A DNA stretch of 64,000 nucleotides from Epiperipatus broadwayi (lineage: Eukaryota > Onychophora > Udeonychophora > Euonychophora > Peripatidae), in the NCBI GenBank assembly GCA_028023455.1, contig JAQFVV010006238.1, forward strand, positions 4,846,572 through 4,910,571, written 5' to 3'. Below, piece after piece: positions 54,887 to 64,000 of this stretch (position 1 is the first letter of the stretch; each line of letters starts with the position of its first letter). The notes beneath the pieces were generated by a model. It made no database searches and was not told the DNA's origin. It saw nothing but the letters and a program-made list of their open reading frames with translations. The position numbers and the translations under genes were made by a program.

Positions 54887-57800
54887 ACATGCTATTATAG
54901 TGCACACAGTCGATGATGAACTATCATTGGTGTATATTTATTTCTCTACTTTACAAACATTTGAGTGCTTCCATGTCAATACTAGCTTATATTTCTCATC
55001 TGTTCTGCATTCACTGGGCGAGCTCCAGTTATTTTTATGATTTTTGTCTTTTCCATCATTTTAAATTAGTGTTTGAATATATAAATTATCAGATGTGATC
55101 AATGTTTTATAACCTGTGCAGTAAAAATAATATATATATGCAAGTCAGTGTATATACACCTTTACCCCAAAACTCCACATTAAGCAAGAATATCACACAC
55201 AGAATAAACATTTAGAGTGGTTGTCTATAGTGGAAAAATTAGCTAGTTACTCCAGCTAAAAAATTATGCTAGAAGTTGGGAATATTACATTAAACAAATA
55301 ACTTATCGAGTATATATAAAAATTTAGAAAAACCTAACATATGTTACATGCTTGTGTAAACTCTGTTGTGTGTATTATGCAGGTATTGACTTAAAATATG
55401 TAATTATGTATTGTGTCAGTCACTTCAATCTTCTTTTGTTTACTGAGGGAACTACTAGGCTACTGTTTACCTAGAAAATTTAATTTACAGTGCTTTAAAA
55501 ATAAATGATGATGGTCAATGCTACCAGCTAGACCCGGGAGAGAAAGAGATCCTTAACACTGTTCAGACAATTGAGGCAAGGACACGGAGACAAATGACAG
55601 CCATAAATATTTATTAATCATTTGCAAATTTATTAAATCTAAAATATTTCTCAAACAAAATATGAAAGTTTGACTTAAATTTCTTCACCTGGTTATCAGA
55701 GAGTGTAGAAGCTTATTGTAACATTAAACACCCTAGAAGAAAAGTTTGTTTACTCACCTAAGAATTAAAAAGAGGTTTATAATGTTTTCCTGCTAGTGAT
55801 TTATATAAACAAATTCCAGTTTCCTTTAGTTAGAGATTTAAAAACAAAAAGAACTATCGTGTATGGAATTCAGCACAGAACAATATTTTCCTAAAACCCA
55901 GTAAAACATTGGGATATATTAGGATTGTCATTTGCATGCAAACACTCATAAAAGGCCATCTTTATTACTTCAAGGTTGATTCTAACATTATGATATTATG
56001 TAATCTGAAATATAGAAAAACAAAAATCTCTACTATTTAAGAAAAAACAGAACAATACACTCGATAAATCACTAGCCAAAAAATTTACTGGCTGCGGGAA
56101 ATGAAACCCAAGGCTGTCTAAATTTAACTACAGTGAAAGAATAAGGGACAGAAGAATTAAAAAAACCACTAATATCTGCCTAAGCATTTATCAATGGTTA
56201 GTAATATAAAAGAGATAAACACAGTCTAAAATATAAACATGCAACACACTGTCAGACAAATAAATTTAAAATATGAAATCTTAAAACTAAGACTCCAATA
56301 CATATAATAAATAAAATACATAATAAAATAATTAGTGACATTTAAATGAGTATGCATAAATTATTATAGAGACATGTTTCTATTTAAATTATACTGAGAC
56401 TTTAACATAGAGGTTTAAACAAAAGATTTAAGCCCTGATTATGATATGAAGGTGATTTTACTTTTGATGTATAATGTTTGGTCCAATGGATTTCTTCCAG
56501 CAGGATATACAAAATTCAGGACCACATATGGTTCATTTGAAAGGTTTTGATTTTCATTTATTCAATTATGAGTCTGATGGTAATCTTTGGGATCAGTTCT
56601 GGACTAGTCTTTTAGATCATTTTCTTGAAGGCACAATTATGGAGCACTGGGGTTTACCTTTGGGTTGATTTAGTACTGCATATTATTATCAAGGTTCTTT
56701 ACTGTCTTTTCTGCATCTTTGAGAGATGGTCGCTATTTGCAATGTTTTAACATATTTACTTCTATTAGTAAAATAGCTAAGCAATTCTTTCTGAGCACAG
56801 CAAGCAGACAATACTATCAGTGGTCAGCAAAAATTCTAATTCAGTGATCCACATTTAATGATTAGCAAATATAACAGCAACCATAAGAATCAGAAGAATA
56901 ATAATAAGAATAAAACCCAGGGCTATTCATGTGAATTGTTATCTCCTGCCTAATCTTTCATTAAAAAGTTTTGATGAGGGTTATTCTCTATTTGCCACAA
57001 TCTTTTTTTCAAAAAAAACCAAATCTGACCAAGGCTCTTATCTATTTCAAAATTAATTAAAAAAAATAAGTCTCTGCTTTTAAAACAAATTACACTCAAC
57101 AAAAAAACAGAACTTATCACAACCTAACTTATTTTAAATTAAAAATGCTGTTATAATTTCCCTCCTTAATTGAGTCTATATGCTATGGAACATCGTCTTA
57201 ATAAATAATAAAGTACATAATTTTTTAATTCAATTTTCTTTTAAAACCTTTAAAATGTACATTTTAATTATGAATTTTCTGATGCTGCTTTAATGTAACT
57301 TAAATCTATGCAAAAAGAAAAAAACACTTAGATTAAAGTTGTTACTTTTTAGGATCCATTCACCAATCATTATTATCCAATTTGTGTTGCCAAGCCCACA
57401 GATATCCTTGATTTTTTCATGGTCATATTAGTTGCTAAGATGACATTAAACAGAATCTTTAAAAAAGTTTAATATCGCTAGAAAAAATGTGTTTTCACTG
57501 TCCAAAAGTCCAGCAAAATAGACTGAGAAATGTTGAACAAAACTAGCATTTAACAATTTTTGTACTCTTCTGCACATACATTTCTCTTCAGCTGAAAAAA
57601 AAATCTTACTGAAGTTTTATTTTTTTTAAAATTTGTACTACTATATTATATTACTTACATAAAATTATTTTAGAATTTAAAAAAAAAATGTTTGATAACT
57701 TATTTCATTAATCATAAACAATTGTTATTTATCATTAGTGTAAGAGTAGTAAAATTAGCATATTGCACACTGTCAAAACTACTAAAAAAATATTGACATA

Positions 57801-58686
57801 TTAAAAAAACAAAAAAAGTATCTAATGCATTCGTGTTTGCATATTATAATCAATATTCAAGGCTTTTTTTACAGTATAAACTCTACAGATATAAATAAAA
57901 AAATCACTTTATTGGTATATAAATACATATACTAGCAGTGACAAGTATTTGTCATGAAGTGTCACATTTTATTAAGTTCAGTAGACGTGTTCTTTGAAAT
58001 GACTTTAAAATTTTTTTTGATTATGTGCAGTTGAACTATTTAAATAAATATTAAATGTATATATATTTTTCAGTTTATCTCAAAATTGGAAAAGAATAAA
58101 TATCTGTATGCTGTTCTTCCATAAAATATTAATCTGAAAATAAATTCTTTACAACAGCTATATAAATATCAATTTTTTTTAATATACATAAAAAGCCTTT
58201 TTCAGCACCTGATTTGGTGCCCTTTTTAAATGTTAATAATCTATTACGTTAACAAACTATTTCAGACATAAAACCATCCAGTGTTCAATAATAAAAGTAA
58301 AACAAAGAATAACAATATAAATCATTAATAAAAATCAAAACCTGCATATATAAATCCAGTAATTACAAAATAATTGACTATATCATAACAATAAATAAAA
58401 TAAATCACATGCATTTTTTATAATTATATATATGTCAATTTATATAATTTTCTATTCATTTTAATTAACCAATTATTAACCAAATTTATAAAAGTCTTGT
58501 AAATATTTATGCAATTATTTAAATTTACTTTATCTACATGCAATTTTGCATAAGTTTTTTAACAGTTTTATACTGAATAAAATGTTCATTTTTTAAAAAA
58601 TTCTTTATTTTTATAAATATTTGAAAACATTATAAGATGTTTTGAAATTGAGATAATAGATTGTTATTTTTAATTTAGATTTAGTA
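54887..58686. other. Unassigned AT-rich DNA
   Basis: No gene recognised. A 64-codon plus-strand frame at 56474-56668 ('FHLFNYESDGNLWDQFWTSL') has balanced amino-acid use for this window, but no domain or neighbours I can identify. It is left as a possible small exon or chance frame. Confidence 0.4.
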
Positions 58687-58791
58687 TTTTTTTCTCATGT
58701 GTCATAGCATCAGCTGGGAAGTAAACCCGCTAACCCAGGACAACTGCTTGTAAAGCAGCTGTTGCTGACCTCTCGATCACCAATGCTTGAC
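58687..58791 (-). repeat. Mini-SINE (tRNA-only, TSD-flanked), copy 3
   Basis: The minus strand reads 'TGTCAAGCATTGGTGATCG' at the 5' end, an anticodon-type arm with loop TTTACAA, 'CTGGGTTAGCGGGTTTACTT' (T-arm region), and 'CAGCTGATGCTATGACACAT' at the 3' end, followed by poly(A) (T on plus, 58687-58693). Perfect 10-bp target duplication AGATTTAGTA at 58677-58686 and 58792-58801. The end hairpin pairs TGTCAAGCAT with ATGCTATGACA. Confidence 0.9.
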
Positions 58792-59229
58792 AGATTTAGT
58801 AATTATCGATCATACAAAGTTCATTATTATGAAATCTTTTTTTTTTCAAAATAATTAGGATAACTAAATTGCAATATAATGAACATTTTTTTACCATAAG
58901 CAAAGTACTGAAAGTAAAAATTTTAATACCTAAAAGTAAGTAAATACAGTAAGAATTCTTATGTTGAGTAGTTCAATAATGAACTTCAAAACTTCAGGCA
59001 AAGTTGAATTCATGATTAAAACATTAGATTTGGAAAGCCATGTATTGAAAATTACCAACTTCAGATATTTAAAAGTTTATATTATTTCACATCTAAGAAA
59101 GTTATAGCTCTTCCAGGAGATAACAAAAAATATTTGAACACCCAAACGAGCTGAAGCATTTTTAAAAAAACCTTTTCAAAATTTGGAAAGCAGACCAATT
59201 GGTTTTCAAATTTCTTTAAATGACAGAGA

Positions 59230-60030
59230 AATGTCTTTTGGCCAATTCACCCCCTGGTGAATTTTTTCATAAGTATTATACATTAAAATGGTTTAAAATG
59301 GTATATTTTATTATAATAAATTTTTTGCCTGAAATTTCTGCGAAAAAAGCATGAAATTCAAAATTCCCACTCTAACAATATACATAAACCTCACCTTCAC
59401 ATTTTCGGCATTGTCTAATGCCAAGGCTGTAAAACGTTCAGCGTTTTATGACATTGTAGTTTCCAATAATGCAAAAATATATTTATTTGCAAATTTATTA
59501 TCGTTTTAGATATTTTTTTAAAAATAATTTGCACTATATTTATTAGATATCAAGAAATATAAATTATTAATAACTTATTTTGAATTGAAATACTTTATTT
59601 TCAAAAATATAATATTATATTAGCAGCTAACGTGAATATGGCCAGAAACAAATTAGAAAATTCTAGCTTTGACATAAACAATCTGCTTTATATTTACAGT
59701 AAGAAAATACAATTTTGCAAAAAGTATTCAAAAAATTTAAACTTTTAAAGCATAATTCATCAGATATAAGAGAAATAAATAAATATTCATTTACATTTTT
59801 AAAAATAATCAGAAATGTTTCATTGATTTTATAAACTGAAAATAATCTTTCTAGAAATGATGAGATATAAAGTCTTTGTTTTGATTATATCCTCATTTTT
59901 TTAATATTTACATAAACAAAATGTGAACATTTAAATTTTATTTCAATAGTAAACAAAAATATTTATCAAATAAAGTCAAATTTATTATTTTCAGGTAAGT
60001 AATAATCATTTTATCATATATTTTAATTTG
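59230..60030 (+). repeat. Dispersed AT-rich repeat R, copy 3
   Basis: Matches 29250-30060 in order and, inverted, the interior of 38543-39508 ('gcagctaacgtgaatatggc' here). Landmarks: 'attcaccccctggtgaattt', 'cttttaaagcataattcat', 'atcaaataaagtcaaattta', 'ggtaagtaataa'. A short minus-strand frame at 60053-60244 lies just outside it and has no recognisable family. Confidence 0.65.
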
Positions 60031-60244
60031 ATGTGTGAGACAAAGAAAACTGTTAGAAAATCTGATGACAGAGATGGTTAAAGAAGACTGCGTTTAAACC
60101 AATCAGTGAAAAAGAAAAATCAAACATTTGAAATGCTACTGTTTGAAGAGTTGATTTTTTTTTTGGAAAATGTACCATTTTGACATTAGAAAATGTGAAC
60201 AGCTTTCTGAAAAATGTCTTAAATTTCTGTTGCCTTCTACACAT

Positions 60245-61910
60245 AGGGATAAGGATGGGGAGAGATTTCTCATATTTATATAAAACAATAAATAAACTTT
60301 GATGAAGTAATTAATATTTAAAAGATACTTGAGTCCTTTATTAACCAGTAACTAAAACAAAATATTTAGTGACTTTTAGCTTGGCAGGTATCAACTGAAA
60401 ATATGAGTCTATTTAATTATCTGAGGACTTCAAGAGGTAAAGCACAGAGTAGAATGCGCTCCTGCTTTTAACATTGAAAGGTATATGCTTTTTTGCGATG
60501 ATGAAAGTTTTGCAATTAATTTAATTGGACACAGAATTGTTATTTTTACTTAGTTTATTGTATGAAAGTGAGATTTGGATTTCCTATCAACATTATGTAA
60601 AAATGTTTCCAACTTTCTAGTTGTGGTGCTATGAAGTCCATTATTACTAGTATTATTATATATTCATTGTATTGAACATGTGAGATGAATAAACAATGCA
60701 AGACTTCATAAAAGGATGTTTTGTAATGAAGATAAGCATGATTTTTGTGAGAGAAGCAGAGCCATTTATATGATAAAGATTATCTCATGTGTTCTACAGG
60801 AGAATATACTAAAGCTTTCATTGCAAAGATATGGTTGTGGATGGATTATGATGGATGATATATTTAGATAAGGTTGTTGAAATCTACAAAATACATTAAA
60901 AGATAGCATTGCAAAATACCAAATAAAGAGAATAATGGATCACATAAGGACATGTTTTAAGAATTGGTTTGTATGATCATGACAAAATTCATCTTTATTA
61001 TTACTATTATTTTGCTTGGCGTAGGAATGGCTACACTCATATGCAATGTATGCCCCTGAACATTTCTTGTGCATAAAATAGTCTTTGAGATTTATAAATA
61101 TAATTACAGAACACAATATAGTTCTTTTCAAATATAAGTAAATTAAAGCAATGAATGTATTAATTTATATAAATATTTATTTTTATATAATCTGCAATAT
61201 ATTTCCTACTCATTGCATTTTTAAAGTTATGAATGTAACTATATATGCACCATTTAATTTTCTTATTGTTCCATGGCATTTTATCACACTTATTGGGCTA
61301 CTTACCTGTGTGGGAAGTGGAGTGGTGGTGTTGCAGACCCTGGATGTTATGGTTCTTGAATTTCAGACTAAAATTGTCACTTTTGGTTCACAGGACTTTT
61401 ATGAATTCCAAACAATGAATTATTTGTTTATATTCATATATTGTATCATTTATCTACACTTAAAGCATATAAATTTGATACAACAGCTCCATCTAAATTA
61501 CCATTATTTTCTCACATGCAAGTACAACTTATGAATGTGGATTTTAAAGGTTCACAAATTAAAACAATTGGACTTTTGTTTTAGATAATTAATCATCAAT
61601 TGGTAACTAAAAATACAAGTAGGATATCATTACATCAGACTATATAGAATGAACACTAATTTTTTACATTGATGATGAACACTATTGGTGTATCATCTTG
61701 GTGAGAATAAGGATTTATATAACTCCATCTATAACCTAACTTATTTCTAAGGTAGTTTGGTATTTAAGATAAATAGTAGTGGTATCTAAATAGAGAACAA
61801 TGAACTTAGAGAGGTCCCTACTATTGCATTTTATACGCATGTGCTTGAGGCTACAGCCTTAATGAATATTATTATCATTTATCAGCAAGTTCAAAGATCT
61901 TTACTACTTA
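60245..61910. other. Unassigned; one 127-codon frame without recognised family
   Basis: A plus-strand frame at 61151-61534 begins ATG and is rich in I, F, Y and L. Its middle ('FITLIGLLTCVGSGVVVLQT') could be a membrane segment. Hydrophobic composition is expected by chance in AT-rich DNA; it has no neighbours or signals, so I do not call it a gene. The rest is unassigned. Confidence 0.35.
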
Positions 61911-62015
61911 GAAGTTTGTAAGAAATTCAAGCATCAAAAGTAAAAGAGTGGGATACAATCTATGAACCTTAAAGACAAAATCTGACACTCTACCACTGCA
62001 CTAAGCTATCTAGGA
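61911..62015 (-). repeat. SINE-like repeat, family T, copy with best tRNA-like head
   Basis: On the minus strand: 'GATAGCTTAGTGCAGTGGTA' followed by GAGTGTCAGA (D-arm and anticodon-arm-like), 'AAGGTTCATAGATTGTATCC' (B-box-like) and the tail 'GATGCTTGAATTTCTTACAA'. It shows the tRNA ancestry of family T more clearly than the other copies. Confidence 0.55.
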
Positions 62016-62919
62016 CAAAGATTACCAATATGGTCACTTGGATTATCACGCTGTAATTACTTTGGCAATGCCTATTAGAGTTGATTACCTATGATGATAA
62101 TTCTTAGATTTTCATTCTTAATATTTATGTTTACAACCTAGACCACAGTGAAAAATGTTTTCTACTATGATTGGCTGACAATATTACTGATTATTGTATT
62201 TTTAACCAATTAGATATTTCACTCAATGAATATTTTCTAATTCTAGTTTCAATAATTAATTCGAACATTCTGATTGGTTATAAATAGTTCTTTAAATATT
62301 AGGTTATGACATGGACAAACTTTTTTTGGTTTTCTTCCGTGGACTTTTCGTACAAATTGTAACATTCTCATTCATTGCAGTAATCATAAAGGCAAAATTT
62401 TTTATTTATTACTTATGACTTGGGGAAATATATATATTTAAAAGAAAAGAACTGTTTAAAAGCAAGCAAATTTGTTTCAAGAAAGTCTGGGTTTCCATTC
62501 AATATTTTGTGTCATTTAAATATTTTTCATCTGTCAGTATTTGAACCACCTATATGATCTGTTTTATTTGATTTTAATAGATTACTGTTATATTAGCTTT
62601 CTTATAACTTCTTCAGATGTTTTGAACCTTTACTGGTAGATATATAGATGAGATTTGAAATTCATATTTAATAATGAAGATGTCCAGAACTTCTGTTCTA
62701 TCAACCCAACACAATCATTAATCCATGATAAGCTGATATTTGTAATGTTTTTGATTATTATTTCTGGTCTTCATCAAGTTTTCAACTTAGTATGCATGCT
62801 CCAAAACCTTATAGACTCCTTTTTTCATTTACTAGAAAATCAAGAGTCACTGACTTCTTTACAAAGTGTATTGCAAACTTGAGAAATCAGTATTAATTAG
62901 ATGCTAATGCAATTTAATA
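62016..62919. other. Unassigned AT-rich DNA
   Basis: A 75-codon plus-strand frame at 62655-62882 has no recognisable family. Nothing else seen. Confidence 0.45.
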
Positions 62920-63176
62920 CCATTTCTATGCCATATCATACCATTTCCAACCTTTTTATACATTTAACAACACTATTTTCTATCCAATCTTTATTCTTAC
63001 AGTTTTGGATGTCCTGCAGGCATCATCACAGATTTTTATAATCCTATTTCCAAAAACCACCTCTGATGAAGACTGCAGGATAGTCGAAACTGTCAGAGTA
63101 AAGTTTTAATATAAAAATTAGTATTGTTAAGTGTATAAGAAGGTTGGAAGTGGTATGATATGTAAATATAGAAATC
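62920..63176. mobile_element. Foldback element with central hammerhead-like motif
   Basis: Inverted arms of about 110-120 nt each (62920-63030 and 63055-63176): 'CATATCATACCATTTCCAAC' at the left faces the complement of 'ggttggaagtggtatgatat' at the right, and pairing continues inward through 'cctgcag'. The right arm carries a well-kept module: CTGATGA (63063-63069), stem GACT/AGTC (63071-63074 with 63082-63085), GAAAC (63086-63090), GTC (63092-63094). The left arm has a decayed inverted counterpart. No coding potential. Confidence 0.75.
63063..63098 (+). ncRNA. Hammerhead-like core motif
   Basis: CUGAUGA, a 4-bp stem with 7-nt loop, GAAAC and then GUC occur in canonical order. The outer CTCTGA (63061-63066) also pairs with TCAGAG (63093-63098), which would compete with the core. 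Only one base would lie in the helix III loop, too tight for a monomeric ribozyme. It could work as a dimer, or be a relic. Confidence 0.4.
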
Positions 63177-63179
63177 AAT

Positions 63180-64000
63180 ACATAAGGAAAGGAGGAAGAA
63201 GAAAATTGTATTATCTTTATGCCACCTTTTGACTTTGTTTCATCAACAGTGTCAGCTTTAAATCCCTTATTCTCATTAAATTGAAGCCAAGAATTAAATA
63301 ATATGACTATCTGGTAAACTGACTACTCAAGCTTGCAATACATTTGCTTATTATAGTAATTTAAAAGAATCAAAAGTATTGTTGGACTGGTGCTGACTGT
63401 TTTAGCCAGTAAGAAATGATTGCATCAGATAGAATACATATAAGGGTTGCTAAAATATATAGTTTATTGACTTAGTGACAGCTGTATATGTATATAAGTA
63501 GATTTTCATGGGTTCAAAGCCTTGAGTTTTTTTTATTGAATTTCAGACAATTAACTTGATATTAAAAAAAAAGTTAAAGATCTCGTATTGGGATTTAATA
63601 TATCAGTTTAAATGTTCAAATATCGCTAGATCTTTCAAATAATTTCAGTAAAAAATATACACTATACTGTAAATGAAGATTAGCTCATAATGTAAATAAT
63701 CTTCTTATTTTTTTATATTGCTATTTGTTTTTTTAATTTTTTTTTCAGTTAACCAAAACTAAATTTGTAAAAAAAAAAATTATATAAATTCAATTTAAAA
63801 AAAATTATATAAATTGAAATTTAAATTTTTTTTTTATAAAATTGAATTATATAAAGTTTCTTTAAAAAATGAAAATTGGCAAATAATATAAAGTGTAAAA
63901 TTATACATCAGTCTAACTACAGTTGATCAAAAAATCAACTGCTCTCTTGAGTAAACAGCAGAAAAATAAGGAGTGACTTAGTTTGAAACCAACATTATCA
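63180..64000. other. Low-complexity AT-rich DNA
   Basis: No gene. 63700-63860 is largely A/T runs with short inverted stretches ('ttatataaattcaattt' and its near-complement). Confidence 0.5.

Noticed and set aside
61151-61534. 127-residue hydrophobic protein
   Set aside because: Longest of several chance frames in AT-rich DNA; no family resemblance or splice context. Mentioned in features only as uncalled.
63700-63860. Inverted repeats in the A/T runs at the right edge
   Set aside because: Pairing is explained by low-complexity A/T composition.
1-64000. CRISPR array or bacterial operon
   Set aside because: No regular 20-50-nt repeats with unique spacers, no dense same-strand genes or ribosome-binding sites; the minisatellite has no spacers and the content is eukaryotic.

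Overview
This window looks like transposon-rich, gene-poor DNA from an AT-rich invertebrate animal. The evidence is eukaryotic: Penelope-like elements, RTE-type LINEs, a Ty3/gypsy LTR element with tRNA-primer sites, tRNA-derived SINEs, TTAA- and TA-flanked terminal-inverted-repeat elements, and (TA)n/(CA)n microsatellites. CpG is scarce except in a few short stretches. I cannot place the species; a mollusc, chelicerate or cnidarian would all fit. I found no intact host protein gene, rRNA or functional tRNA gene, no bacterial operon and no CRISPR array. Almost every open frame is chance AT-rich frame, tandem repeat or decayed element.

Layout. 0-9.7 kb: non-coding DNA, a 33-bp minisatellite split by a 746-bp piggyBac-type MITE, a 290-bp foldback, and a tiny tRNA-derived SINE with target-site duplications (TSDs). 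9.7-13.6 kb: two Penelope-like elements head to head, each with RT and GIY-YIG remnants, a tRNA-like block and a hammerhead-like 3' motif. 16-18.9 kb: a decayed RTE LINE (minus strand), with relatives at 20.4, 28.3, 30.4, 32.5 and 45.5 kb. 21.5 kb: a foldback. 25.7-26.5 kb: a second MITE, also 746 bp, in opposite orientation. 30.7-31.9 and 38.5-39.5 kb: two elements sharing Tigger/pogo-like termini, both set at TA sequence. 34.4 and 50.8 kb: C-terminal pieces of another LINE. 36.05 kb: a 224-bp foldback. 38.1 kb: a possible lone LTR. 46.64-49.96 kb: an LTR retrotransposon with paired LTRs, GAAAT TSDs, gag and protease, but most of pol deleted. 50-64 kb: mostly unassigned AT-rich DNA, several tandem duplications, a third mini-SINE at 58.7 kb and a long foldback at 62.9-63.2 kb.

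The window is best read as a record of insertion, nesting and decay. The clearest signals are: (1) three tRNA-only mini-SINEs with an extended acceptor-stem hairpin, poly(A) tail and TSDs; (2) hammerhead-like core modules in the Penelope ends and inside two foldbacks; (3) a MITE insertion whose empty site is preserved by neighbouring minisatellite units; (4) an LTR element whose leader repeats a primer-binding-site-like motif. All calls come from reading by eye; no alignment or database search was run.
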